Source: Ilyonectria destructans (lineage: Eukaryota; Ascomycota; Sordariomycetes; Hypocreales; Nectriaceae). Taken from it: a stretch of DNA of 64,000 bases. A program made the position numbers and the translations under genes. Shown one piece after another: positions 11,934 through 23,181 of this stretch (positions are counted from its first letter, which is position 1; every line of letters begins with the position of its first letter). The notes below the pieces were generated by a model. That model did not search any database, had not been told where the DNA came from, and saw only the letters and a list, made by a program, of their open reading frames with translations. Location of the stretch: positions 2,728,001 through 2,792,000 of the forward strand of contig JAHEWK010000002.1 in the NCBI GenBank assembly GCA_020740775.1, read 5' to 3'.

Positions 11934-12168
11934 CTTGGAATTACGGATATTAAGAAGACTATCGGCCTTGCCTAGCCTTGTACGATGGCTCTCGTAGTTA
12001 TATGGTGCCTAAATTCGTTTTGCAGAAAGCTCTATAACTCTTTATTCAAAAAGTCCTCACTTCTCTTCCAGCGCATCAACCTGAGTGCATGAGATAGCTG
12101 GCGTCCTTTTTCGCGTCGACAAGGATGCGGAATCGAGTCTGTCATGAGAAAAAATCGGATACCCCAGC
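11934..12168. other. Short spacer
   Basis: No gene seen between the small protein and the regulator fragment. Confidence 0.3.
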
Positions 12169-12607
12169 TCAAAGGAACCCATCTTGAGTAGAAGTGTCAA
12201 AAAAGCCCCAATCTAGATCGACTCCATCATCAGCTGACAATACGTCAACAACGTTTGATTCGCAATCCGTATCCTGACGTATTCCCGCCTGAGGTGGACT
12301 CTCTCCGCCTGATATCTGACGTAGGATGCCTTTCTCCTGGCCGAGAGCTTCAAGTGCCTTGGCTCTCATGGATGTTTCAACAGGAACACTATTGATAGCG
12401 CCTTGTATGTTCCCAGACACAATGGAAAGAAATATATAGTCTTTTGTGTTTTCCTGGCCAGCCAGGATGCGGCTTTTTGCCCATGAAACCGCCCCATCCA
12501 AGAGAAATCGTAGCTCGAATTCTTGGATACTTCCAGGCTGCAAAGGCGATGAGGCGATGGTGGCGCGCAACCGGGGAATGCAGGAACGTTCGTCAACAAT
12601 GGCACTC
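12169..12607 (-). pseudogene. C-terminal relic of a fungal transcription factor
   Basis: Minus-strand frame of about 145 residues: DERSCIPRLRATIASSPLQP, then FELRFLLDGAVSWAKSRI, then a Ser/Asp-rich tail ending STQDGFL. It has no DNA-binding part and a stop lies immediately upstream at about 12610. The first 100 bp match 54174-54290, which sits exactly at the C-terminal end of the decayed Zn2Cys6 regulator there, so both come from the same regulator family. It is separated from the intact regulator at 12792-14507 by stops in all frames, so it is not part of that gene. Confidence 0.5.
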
Positions 12608-12791
12608 TATACTGCTGTATAGAATAGCCACGGCTGTCACACTCTACTTGAGATCAATACACTATGTGCTTTCGTTTTCCACTTCTCATCTTGCTTCCGG
12701 TCGCAATCTCACAATTTCTCGCTCTCCTTCTAATTTTCTGCGCAGCTGGCTCTCTTCTCATATGTCTATGTGTCGCGGGCATAACCTGTCT

Positions 12792-14507
12792 TCATATCCG
12801 AGATCTATTGATCATCTGCTTTAATTGTTGAGCATTTTTCATCAACCTCTGCTCTCGTTCTTGAATTTCGTTAAACGTCCGACCCAGAAGACCCTCATCC
12901 AAGCTTTTGTTCCCCATTAAAGATCGTTTCCAGCCCTCTATGCCCCGGGAATTGGTTTCGTCATCGTGTACAACATCGGCGTTTCCATTTTCAGGTTCGC
13001 AGACCGTGAATGCTTTGTGCACACGGCCGAGAAGATATATCACCGTCTGGATAGACAGAGCTGCCTCAAGCCTCGAGTTAATGTTGCCCAGATTGCCCCC
13101 CCTTGTAATGTCTGATGAGCTTCCTGAGTGATTATGCTCCGCGTATAAACAGTCGATGGCGAGTTCGAAAGAGTATAAAAGTTGAGTGTAGCATCCTAGC
13201 AATAGAAAGATGACCGCAGAATCGGGCATGCTCGGAGCGCGTGATTGGGGTATGACGTTTATCCAATCGTCGGCACTCGCTGCTGCTGAGTGGACGCAAT
13301 CATCATCCTCATCCTCGTCAACAGGTGTTGAAGCCTCTGCCCCTGCCGACGTAGAGCATCGGCTGGATCCAACAAAGATGCGCCACAGGGTTTGCCTTGT
13401 CACACAAATCAGTTCCCCAGAAAAGTCGACGGTTTCTTTCACGATTTTACAACCACATGAAGCTTCGGAGTTGGCGCTCGCTGGGGCTGTTGAGCTATGC
13501 TTTTCTGAAGAGCGGAGCATCCTAACGCTGAGACCGGATAGCTTCAGGAGGCAAGAGGTGGAAGACCAATCTAATATCGAAACTGGAGGCTGAGCAGGTG
13601 GCTTCTTTTGTGTGTCCTTTTTGCTAGGTGATGAATTTTCGAACATGTTGGTGAACATATGGTCTCCGTTTTTGTCTTTCAATACAGGCATTCGTCCGGT
13701 TAGATTGAACATATCCGTCATGTCTTCAGGGAAGTGAAAGGTGGGGAGGTCGAGATCAATGTCGGTATCTTGGGGGAATGACTGGTACAGGACCTTGGGT
13801 CTTTGTTAGCTGTGAGGTTCTTCCAGCTGGGGTTGCTGCTAGTGAGAAGGCTTCTGTTTGACCAGCAGCGGCCATTCAAAGCACTCATTGTGACGTACCG
13901 CTTCTGGCCCTGGGAAGCTGTTTGGATCAAGATCCAGCATTCCATCAGGCCAAGCATGTCGAGATCGCCGCCCAGCTTCATTATGGTCTACGCCATCATT
14001 GCTACGCCAGGATTGTTGTTGCGTTGGCGTCCTAGCAAGACTGCCGGCGCTTGACAGCATATTCTCTGGGCCGTATTGCAGAGAGTGATCCAGTGATTCA
14101 GGTGGTGTGAGTTCGTTTTGTTGTAGCGAAGGTTCTATCGAGCCGAAGACATGGTTAAGACCGGCCCTAGCAAATGGGGGCTTTCCCGGCTCTCGGTGAT
14201 GGTCATGACGATGTGATACTTCTGCGAGCTCTGCCGCCGTTGGAAGGGTTGCTTTTCTCCTCGCAGGTCGACCAAGCTTGCCTCGCTCACGGACAATACA
14301 CGCGGCCCGGGCCTTGCGGCATCGAGAACACGGTTCATCTATTCCCCACTTGTCAAGCTGGCTGGACCGAGGACACCGCAGCTTCATGGAATGACACCTA
14401 TTGCAGGCGAACCGGAGGGGTTTCTGGGGAGCCAACGCAGCGGAGCTCATCATTAGGTGGTGTTTGGAGTGGGTGTGTTGGTGCCGGCCGATATATGCGG
14501 AGAACAA
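12792..14507 (-). CDS. Zn2Cys6 transcription factor, likely cluster regulator
   Basis: Exons 14507-13899 and 13781-12792 encode 532 residues. The intron has a GTACGT donor, a GCTAAC branch and a TACCAG acceptor, phase 0. Residues 35-70 form the binuclear zinc cluster with spacing C-x2-C-x6-C-x14-C-x2-C-x6-C, starting CNRCHSMKLRC and ending CSRCRKARAAC, followed by a basic linker (GKLGRPARRK). Such proteins bind CGG-type half sites as dimers. A C-terminal helix with a Glu/Gln-rich coiled-coil look (EIQEREQRLMKNAQQ) ends the protein. The overall plan, a short AflR-like protein without the large fungal middle-homology region, is typical of regulators inside metabolite clusters. It is the nearest intact regulator to the PKS-NRPS. 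Translation could instead begin at the Met at residue 19 or 20. Confidence 0.8.
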
Positions 14508-17500
14508 TGCCAGGTACTGGATGAGATCATAAATCTTATACTTGTAGGAATATGACTTGTATATATTTTGTACTTACTAATTCCAATGGTTGAGATAGAA
14601 TGCTTATTGCAGCTGCCTTTGACATAAGAAGACTGTGGAACTGGCACTGGTATTAGTATCTCGGACTTGTTGATAAACTCCCAAGCCTCCCGTCCCTATC
14701 AACACGGGTCGGCGAGGCACGTCAATCCTCGCCCTCATCTCAGGGCGTGATATAGCGTTATTTAATTGGCCCTTGGTTAGGCAGCATTGATTGAAGAGAT
14801 ATCATACCTTGTAGCGTCGCAGATCCCACAGTTTTCAGGGCGATCCACGAACCCGATTGGGCTATGGACCTCCCCCAAAAAGTACGGCAAATGGCACCGA
14901 GTGTCTAAGACAGGATCGACGAGAAAACGGGCTTCAGCCCAGTCCATGGTTTCTGACTGCAGGTGGTATAACGACTCCGATTGGAACGAGCAGCGGCTCG
15001 TGTTCAGCTATGGGGCCACCGGCGGTTGCGTCAAGCTCACATATTCATGAATCCATACACGTAGCACTAAGGCATTCGCCAAGTCGATCATTGCTGGCAC
15101 ATAAGGTTACGTGTCATCCCGACATTTGTGTGAGACGCTTGGCGTTGCCGCGCAGACTGTGAGACACACAGGGGAAAGCCTCGTATACTGTTGATCTGGT
15201 GTCTGGACTAAAAGCAGATAACAGAGCGCTGACGGGATCAAGAGAATGGACGTAAGAAGAGATGATGCTGTATCCGGACTAGAGCATGAGGCGGCGTGTC
15301 GTGGTGCTTCAAATCCATATGGTGAAACTGTGGTTATTCGCAGTCAGCATCTTGCAAAGTTAGATCTTTCGTTATAGCGAGAAAAGTTCTAGGCCATTGT
15401 GGTGTGATAGTGTGTAGCAAGGAACCAGCTCGAATGTAATAGGGCAATGAGGTTCCACTGCCTTCTATAGAAGTCGGCTGCAGGATGACCCCCATCGAGT
15501 TAGGGCGTTCCACCATCATGCCCTCCTGGCGATTGGATAGCCCAGTCAATCAGCTTGTATGATGCGTGCCCTTCTAGCGCAAGTGCTCGAGGAGCCATGG
15601 ACATTGAGGCCACTGCGTACGTTGGAAATCTAATATTGTAATTCTGCCTTATTTGACTCTAACGTATTGCAATATCTGTCAAGTAATTCTTCCTGTAATG
15701 TCCGGCATTGCGCTCACCAACCCTTCCCATCTGCACCTGCTCATTCCACCTAGCCTTTTCAAGAGCCTACCAATCGCGTCTATGCCGACATTCACGCCTG
15801 ATGAATATGTAGAGCCAGCAGTAAGAGGCGTCCGGCCTCACCGATCGCCGCATTCCATCTTCATTCCATCCAGGTGCATCTAAGTGAACTAGAGACTGTA
15901 TTGGAAGACCACTTTACAACGAGAGCCCCTGGAATGGACCAACACGCCTCAATGTGTCGCGTCCCCGGCTCATGAGTCACATATCCCTGCGGAGCATTGG
16001 CCATGAGTGAATAGGCGATAAAAACTGAAGATGCGGCTTTTAAAATAAAAAGCAAACTCACATTATGATACAGCCTCTTTGGCCAATGGCAATGCCGTTA
16101 GGCTCATTGCCGCCAACTTGATGCCATTTTGATGGCGTTTTCTAGAACCATACCTGCATCAAACAGCTGAGCGACGATCTCCCGCAAAAGTTCAGGGATT
16201 AGCAGGGGTGTGCTGGACATAGCTTGACGTGGGTCTTCAGTTGAGGCTGTGGATACCTTGAACTTGCTGACAGCATTCGTCAGCCGCTGAGTGCCACCAG
16301 CACCAGGCGGGGACCAAGCCAATTGTGGCCTCCGGCAATCCGAAGTGCTTCTGGGAAGCAAACATTAGGGTTATACTATTTGTAATTCAACGGTCAGCCC
16401 AACATTTTCCATTGTATGCAGACGCTGGGCGACCAATCCAAAGTGTTTGCCAGTCTTACCATGAGGGTGACTTTAAAGCCACTGCCGATAAACAGACAAA
16501 TATGCATTAGTGGTTCTGTTGATTGGATGCTAGTTTAGAAATCTAGAGCTTTAACAAAGGATCCCCGCGCAAAGGTTCCTGAGATAGCGGCATCCTGGCA
16601 TGGCCTCAGCGCCTAGCGCTGCGATCTCCGGCTGTCACAAGGGCCTGTCAGTTCAATTGCCGGGGTCGCCAAGCTTCCGTGGGGCATTTACCGGGAAAAG
16701 GTGTTGCTTCTGGTGAAGTCCCGAAAGAAGCAATGAAGAAAGATAGTGTGTAGAATGCTGAGGGGGCGACCGGAATCAGCTGAGGCGTAGAGCATGAGAT
16801 AGCTAAATTGCCAATTGGAGATAATCTTTTTAGAGTACACCAAGGACCGACTCTTATTGGTCGGTGTCTATTGGCTCAAATACTTGTGCGACCCCAAAAT
16901 TCAGGCCCAGAATGTCGATCATTGACACGTAACAAGACCAGACATGTCTTTGACCGACTCGGCAGACGACATGTAGGCGCATATAGCCGGCGGCACACCA
17001 CAAGGGAGGCCGTGCTCGACTTGCCAATTGAGTTGAGGGATTTTGGCGGAGAAGGTTGGTCCGCCATGTCCGCATTACTAAAGTAGGAAATGTATATTGG
17101 CGATCTATCTCCGTTGGGTTGAAGCCGGTTGCTATTGCGGTTAGTGAAGCTCTTCCTGTCTCGGCAGTGACGGGCGGGGCCGAAAACTAAAGCCACCGTA
17201 CTCCCTCGAACAATTTTGTTTACCCTGCCTAGTGTGACCTGTCACAAATGGGTCAGAGCGAGCAATCTCAATCCCTCATTGTCCAACCAAAACGTCACCA
17301 ACCCTTCCTTATTCCAGCCATCCCACTTCATCCGACCTGCCGTGGCATCGTCTCCCAATGTATCCCTCGAATCACTCATAGAAAATCCAAACAAGCTACC
17401 TCCTGAGATCAAGTTTCCTGAAAAGGTGACTTCGAGTACCTCCAGGGATTTCATCGGCTAGCCGCCGGAAAACAGCTCCCCCCACGACGCGATTGGCGGT

Positions 17501-17521
17501 GAACCATCGGCCTCTATCTCC
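14508..17521. other. 3 kb gene-poor spacer
   Basis: Only short, unrelated open frames are found and none has convincing protein-like content or splice-linked partners. The first few hundred bases must contain the promoter of the minus-strand regulator. A CGGAGCATT word, also found upstream of the ER and PKS-NRPS genes, lies at 15990-15998. Nothing else is recognised. Confidence 0.45.
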
Positions 17522-17533
17522 GAGGTATGATGG

Positions 17534-17845
17534 TTGAATGAGACGGTTCCCACCCGGGCAGGATTACTGGCTTTTCTTAGATGCGGGTGCAGGCCTAAGG
17601 ACAGCCCCCGGGCCGACCTCTGGCTGGGATCCAGGAAACTATCGAAACATCCATCTTGCCCGCCTTTCGGCCTCTCTCGGCTCTACTGCTATTTGGACGC
17701 CACCTATAACGCCTACCTGACCAAGAAGACCGCCTGCAAGGCCCCAGGAACTGTTGAGGACTTTGAGTCCATTGGAGTGTCCGACAATGATTATATTTCC
17801 TGGAACCCCAGTGTTGCCGGTCCTCGAATCGTTGTTGCCCCCTAA
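17534..17845 (+). pseudogene. Possible LysM-protein fragment
   Basis: The end of this frame reads GTVEDFESIGVSDNDYISWN followed by PSVAG, which resembles the second half of a fungal LysM repeat (typically ...ISxxDFxxWNPxVG). The upstream part does not look like a LysM protein and no signal peptide is visible. If real, it is a remnant of a chitin-binding LysM effector-type gene. Weak evidence. Confidence 0.25.
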
Positions 17846-18089
17846 GTAAAGATTGACAGGGAAATGTGCGGGATCATTGGTTATCACTTTCGTCTTCTTA
17901 TTCACATAGTCATTGGGTGTTCTTATTTTATCTAAGTCATGACCTTTATAATCTATAGAGCATTAACTTACAGTTTAGTTGCTTTATATTTTACGAGGAC
18001 CCTTCAAATGTCAAATTTTAGGTCACATGGAGTATGGTACACTCTCAAGATTAAGGGCATTGGTATAGATGCTTAGCTAGATAGTGAAA
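17846..18089. other. AT-rich spacer
   Basis: Short 3' spacer between the LysM-like fragment and the acyltransferase gene; no gene seen. Confidence 0.3.
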
Positions 18090-19901
18090 TCATTCCCTGA
18101 CATACACCTTTGACCCTATCCGGCCCAGCCAACCCTCAATATCAGCACCGAGTTGTTCTCCAACCCTAGTCTCGACAATCTGATCTTGCCAAGAAACCTC
18201 GATACATAAATTGCCACCCTTAGCAGCGACTACGGCGATATTGAACAGTGCTAAAAGTACATGAGCACTTACTGCGAAGGTACTTCCCTGAATAGACCAA
18301 ATATCGCCCGACGAACTTTCACGAGGACTTGGAGTCCCAGAATCTCCGTCAATAACACCCAAATTCGTGACACACCATAAGGAAGCCCTTGGCTTCTTCA
18401 TCTGGTGTTTCATATACATTCGCCAATCCGGAACAAGCCATGTTAAGCCAACAACATCATTGTTCAGCCCCATATTCAGTTTTCCCTCGATTTGTTGCCG
18501 TACAGTCGCAGAAACTAACCAAAGCACCTCTTCAAGAGCATCAGACGAATCGGTCTTCCTTAGCTCTGCTATCTTTTTCAACAAGCTATTTTTAAACTGA
18601 TGCTCCATTTTGCTCAAAAAGTTCCCAAGCAGTTGGGTAGGGTCGGACCAAGGGCATCCCGATGGACCAGGTGTAATAAACCGTCTTATATTAAGAGCAG
18701 TCTCGCCCGTCAGTGTCGCTGACCATTCCACCGGGAGCTGAGGAGCAAGTGATAAGAGAGCAATCCCGTGCAAAAGACCCGTCAAAGTCGTGCTGTGAGC
18801 TCGGCAAATGGAAAGAACATTTTGGAGAGTGCTGTTGTCGATGCTTAGACTCCTTAGCTGAGTCTTGCGTGGGCTCGAACGAATTGATCCCCAATCTGCA
18901 TCCGCACGCGAGCGTGAGGTTGGATCCAAGAAAGGTGGTTTGAGCAGTTTCCATAGCGAAGCTATGGCAAAGCCCGGAGTAATGCGATACGGAGCCAAAA
19001 CCTCTTGCGATGGAGTGATATTTTGCATTGTTGTTGTTGTCTTGACTATGCAACCATTCAAACAAGGGCGATTGTTGTTTTTGAAGTTGTTGAGTGACTT
19101 GAGTAGAGTTTGATGGAATATTTTAGCCCCGGTCCCATCTGAGTTGCAATGATTCCATACAAACATGGCATCCAATAGGTCGCCATGTCTTAAGACAATC
19201 AGGCGCCAACCAGGTCGAGTTGCAAGGTTCTGAAACCCAGTATCAAGCTGATGTCTCATGGTCTGTCGGAAGATTTCATTGTGTGGTTCTAGATCATTGA
19301 TGACTTCCCACTCGATGTGTTGACTCAGGTCAACATGATCTAGATGGACCCAGGCCGGCGTTCCTGATTTATCATTGACGAGACCGACTTGAAGAAGAGG
19401 GTGTTGAAGGATGGTTTCTGCTATTGCGAGTTTCCAACGCTCTACCAGCTTGCCATGGAAAGCCGGATCCCGGAGGTCACTAGGAATACTGTAGTGGCAA
19501 GTCATGACAGTGCTACAGTATATGTCCAGCGTATACGCTGCCACGTAGAATGATTCACTAAATAAATGATTAGGCTGTAGAACCCGGTCGAGGTAGATAA
19601 GATACGCACAACTTGCCCAATTTCCGAATGATGGGTGGTGGTGAGTCCGAGATTGTGGCTGGCTTCGACATGGCGAAATGTTGAAGATAGAAAGTAAGAA
19701 GTTTGTGTTGTATGACATGAAAAGCAAAGGTAGAGAGAAAACTGATATGTTATACAAAATAGCTGAAGTCATTCCAGCCAGGCTCCAAATGTTCCGAGAT
19801 ACATGGATCATCGGTCTCCGCGGGCGCCATTTCTTCCGTGGTGGGGCTGCCTGGGTCGCACCCGTCGGGGCATCTGCTCCTAAGACACCGATTTCAACCA
19901 T
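18090..19901 (-). CDS. Alcohol O-acetyltransferase-like acyltransferase
   Basis: A continuous minus-strand frame of 603 residues. WNHCNSDGTGAKIFHQTLL at about residue 250 is the HxxxDG catalytic motif of the CoA-dependent acyltransferase superfamily in the form used by fungal alcohol acetyltransferases. Upstream, TLDIYCSTVMTCHYSIPS and ILQHPLLQVGLV match the usual N-terminal strand and helix, and the C-terminal half contains a VSWQDQIVE strand. Such enzymes transfer an acyl group from CoA to an alcohol. Lying between the regulator and the PKS-NRPS, it could acylate a hydroxyl of the product. The first about 95 residues include a hydrophobic stretch (LYNISVFSLPLLFM) atypical of the family and may be wrongly included; the start is uncertain. 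Confidence 0.65.
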   Translation of the reverse strand: MVEIGVLGADAPTGATQAAPPRKKWRPRRPMIHVSRNIWSLAGMTSAILYNISVFSLPLLFMSYNTNFLLSIFNISPCRSQPQSRTHHHPSFGNWASCAYLIYLDRVLQPNHLFSESFYVAAYTLDIYCSTVMTCHYSIPSDLRDPAFHGKLVERWKLAIAETILQHPLLQVGLVNDKSGTPAWVHLDHVDLSQHIEWEVINDLEPHNEIFRQTMRHQLDTGFQNLATRPGWRLIVLRHGDLLDAMFVWNHCNSDGTGAKIFHQTLLKSLNNFKNNNRPCLNGCIVKTTTTMQNITPSQEVLAPYRITPGFAIASLWKLLKPPFLDPTSRSRADADWGSIRSSPRKTQLRSLSIDNSTLQNVLSICRAHSTTLTGLLHGIALLSLAPQLPVEWSATLTGETALNIRRFITPGPSGCPWSDPTQLLGNFLSKMEHQFKNSLLKKIAELRKTDSSDALEEVLWLVSATVRQQIEGKLNMGLNNDVVGLTWLVPDWRMYMKHQMKKPRASLWCVTNLGVIDGDSGTPSPRESSSGDIWSIQGSTFAVSAHVLLALFNIAVVAAKGGNLCIEVSWQDQIVETRVGEQLGADIEGWLGRIGSKVYVRE

Positions 19902-20139
19902 GGCTTGATAGATCAGTCACATTGCGGACCTTGAGACAGTGATTTTTGGGTGGGTTGCACACATGAAATGTTATACTCTACGGAGTAAATAAGACGTGGT
20001 ACATCGTATTGTAGCGGAGACTAAGTCAACCGCTCCACCTTCCGATCAAACCCCCTTCCTAGTTTTCCCCACTACAATTAACGTGCATAATAAGCAAGTT
20101 GGCCACTTCAAAATCCCGTACAACACGCCGATTTCGTCC

Positions 20140-22015
20140 TCCTTGTAAAATTATTAATTTTTAATAAAACTTAATAAGATATTAGCAATATATTTTAATT
20201 TAATATAGTAATAGTTTAATATGTTTCTAAGATTTTATATAATTTTATTTAATAAGTTATTTTAAGTTTTTATTATAAGAATATTTTATACTAAAGTTCT
20301 AAAATAGCTGAGATATATTATATATATATAGTAAGCTAGCTAGTATGAGAGGAATATATATATATAGATACTGAAGCTATTCTAACCCTTAATTATAATG
20401 TTAACCTTTTATTAACTTATATATATTTCTGTATATATTCTTAAGAGCTCTACAGTCTACACTCAATTTACTCTAGTAACTACAGTATATAGCAGAATAT
20501 AAAGATTGCTAAGTTTAAAATCTTAAATAATTCCAGTAAAATCTATTTAATTACTCTCTTAGTTACCTATTTATATATATATATTATTATTATATAATTT
20601 ATTAGCTAGTATAGCAAACTAGCTACTTTTATTATATAGTAAATAAAAGAAATTATTTCTTTTTTTATTTTAAATATTATTTAAAAATTAAAACTAAACT
20701 TAATTTCTTCTAAACTTTTATAATAATAAGTACAGGCAGGAATAGAGGACACTAAAAACACACAACCTACCTAGAGGCAGAGCTATGATAACTGCAATAG
20801 TATTATAACAGAAAGAGTAGATAGAGTCAAGATTAAAATCTGGATAAATAGCCCAATTGAGCGGAAATAACAATTCTCTCAGCTGATACTATTTAATCAA
20901 ATAGATCTCTAAGAGGTCTCAAAAGAATAGGTTAAAAGACTGTATATTAAATGAGATGTTAAAACGATAATTCTTACTAATTGACCTTATTTGAGGTCTC
21001 CTAATGTATAGCTCCAGCAGGTCAAGCTACTGGTCCCTACTCGGTACGGTATTTCCTGTTGAAGGAAGCTGTTAATCTTAGCTTTAGTTGCAGTAAGGAT
21101 CTAATTAAATAACTTTAATCTCTAAAGACTAGAAATCCCTAACTTAATAAGCTTTTAATATTTAATTTGAAAAGTACTTAGTTAAATTTTAAGAAATTCA
21201 ATTTAGGTATATTAATAGTTATTTTTAAAAAATTTAAAAATATACTTAATAAAAACTTACTATTCTAGCTAAAGAAACTAGTATAAAGAATAATTTTTTA
21301 AAAGTTAAGTATTTATAAAATTAAGTACTAAAAGCTTATTATAAAAGTTCAGTAGAAATTAAACTTAATTTTAATTTTTAAATAATATTTTTTTTAAAAA
21401 AAGCGTGCTTACTATATAATAAAAGAGTAGCTAGCTTGCTATACTAGCTAGCTCGCTATATATATATATATTAATAAGATTTACTTTTATATTTATTATA
21501 TAATATAGTATATAAGTAAGATAGCTACCTCCAAATCCTATATAAAACAGTATTTTCAATCTCCTTATAAATAACAGCACTTTAATATTAATATGCCCAA
21601 AACTTGGTAATTATTTTACTAGTATTGCAGGCGACAGTGTAACACGTTTCTGAGATTCTATTGAACCTTAGTTGTAGAGTTATTCTGAATCCTCACCTAT
21701 AAAAATACCTAATACTGAAGTTTTAAGATATCTCTATAAATAAGAAGCTATATGTTTTAAAAAGTCCATAAATTATTATTGATTTAATAGAAACATTCTT
21801 GCGTGAATTTATTTTCCTTAATGCAATAATATTGATATTTATAAGGGGGTTGAAAATAGCGTTTTATATGAGATTTAGTAGTAGCTAACTCGCTTAAGAA
21901 CTATGCTAGTATTAGTTTAGTCTTTAATTAACTATTTTAGTATTAGTTTCTATACTAACGACACTACTTACTTAGTAGTTAGGGCCCTAAACTAAACTAA
22001 TAGTAACTAATTCCC
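20140..22015. repeat. AT-rich island with embedded LTR remnant
   Basis: About 1.9 kb of strongly AT-rich sequence with TA-dinucleotide tracts (for example near 20310-20370 and 21450-21480) and no open frame. It contains the inverted LTR copy at 20735-21144 and ends sharply at about 22,010, where GC-rich sequence resumes. Consistent with RIP of a nested retrotransposon. Confidence 0.8.
20735..21144 (-). mobile_element. Copia-like LTR and leader remnant, copy 2
   Basis: The reverse complement of this block aligns with 4762-5165, including CTTCCTTCAACAGGAAATAC, CGGTACGG-like text and the AGTATCAGCTGAGAG primer-site region. Differences from copy 1 are mainly C-to-T and G-to-A transitions; for example CGTCACAACACTATCGCGG in copy 1 is TGTTATAATACTATTGCAG here. 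No coding domain remains. Confidence 0.7.
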
Positions 22016-22022
22016 AACCCTG

Positions 22023-22322
22023 TTGCTACTTACCCTCTCCGGCGTCGACCCGCTGGCCGGCTCAGTCTCCTCTGCCGAGCTCAAGCAGGCTCGAGAGACG
22101 CTCACCGCCGGCCGCGGGACTGTTGAGCCAGCGGCGGCTCCCTTGCCGGATGTGATCCAGGACGGCTGGACTGGACGGGCCTGCAGGACAATTGCTATTG
22201 ACGAAGCTCAGTTTCACCAGACTTTAGTGTCAGCTTTAGCGTCGGCTCCCGCAACCATTCTGGCCGATCTTATTACGCCACATGTCTTCATCCCCGTGTC
22301 CACTTCGGCCTATCGGAGGTGA
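22023..22322 (+). other. GC-rich open frame of unknown nature
   Basis: A 99-residue frame (DPLAGSVSSAELKQARET..., ending STSAYRR) begins exactly where the AT-rich island stops. It is protein-like in composition (Ala/Leu-rich, low Cys) but has no ATG in a convincing context and no recognisable domain. It may be the surviving 3' end of a gene truncated by the island. Confidence 0.25.
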
Positions 22323-23017
22323 TGAAGTTCATTCGGTCGGTGCCTTTCTTTTCGGGGCATAGAGTAAATGTGCCGACCCTGGAGTTGGTTACCTGATGGG
22401 GTAGCAACCAAGGACGATGAATCACCAGTGGAGGCTTTCAGACGATCCGTTGTTCGCAAATCGTCGCTTTGTCTGAGTGGCTTTGAGCTTTTTCCCGCAA
22501 AGTTTCTTTCTTGATAGTCGTTTCAGTTCTGGAGATGTTGTGGCGTCTTGCTTTTCACCCAGCCGATAACTTCCGGGCAACTCTCTGCCGGGAAAGGCTC
22601 ATCTCCACTACCAATAGAGCAGCCTTGCGAATGGCCGACAAAAGTGAGACGGTGCAAGACAGTCCATCGGCGCATTCGTTGCATGTTACTCGGTCCGCTG
22701 GGCACTACATTGAGATCACAAGAAGCTGCCTTGAATGCCAGGATCAAACTAACAATCATCGATATTCGTTACTTTCTTTCCTAAAACCTTTGCCCGTCCA
22801 TTGTTTTACTACCCAAGGAGATTGTACCGCCGCTTATTAGCGGGAAGATTAAGCTCTAAGTGGACAGTTTAATTCAACCCTGCAGTGCCATGACATGGGT
22901 GGATGGAAGCACACCGACTAATTCCCCGGGCGTTTCGGTGTGCCGATAAGCTCAAACCGGTGTGATCCCTTCGAAAGGCAACTGGAGGGCGATCAATCCT
23001 CATTCGGAGGTTCAATT
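22323..23017. other. Upstream region of the enoyl reductase gene
   Basis: No gene supported. Its 3' end leads into the CGG-rich putative regulator-binding stretch. Confidence 0.35.
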
Positions 23018-23048
23018 CGGAGCTCCGATTCGGATACGGAGCATTCCG
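23018..23048 (+). promoter_or_regulatory. Putative Zn2Cys6 binding cluster upstream of trans-ER
   Basis: Two inverted CGG pairs lie 134-164 bp before the ATG at 23182: the perfect palindrome CGGAGCTCCG (23018-23027) and CGGAGCATTCCG (23037-23048). Inverted CGG triplets are the usual target of dimeric Zn2Cys6 regulators. The CGGAGCATT word recurs twice upstream of the PKS-NRPS. Binding is inferred. Confidence 0.4.
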
Positions 23049-23181
23049 TTGTTATTTATCACAATTGCCCTTCAAGAGCCCCGTAGCTTGTATTCTTTAT
23101 ATCACATCTGATGCTCAGAACCGATCAAAAACCACAAGTACGTGTCCTAGTTGGCCAAAAAGACAGCTTCGAAGAGGAAAA

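Noticed and set aside
12907..13593. Plus-strand frames of 74-127 codons
   Set aside because: Antisense shadows of the regulator's second exon.
16104..16361. Minus-strand frame with LLIPELLREIVAQLFDAGM
   Set aside because: Helical-looking but short, with no partner exon, start context or recognisable family.
16560..16700. Possible tRNA, because of a T-arm-like GTTCAATTGCCGGGG
   Set aside because: No matching acceptor stem, D-arm or anticodon stem can be folded around it by eye.
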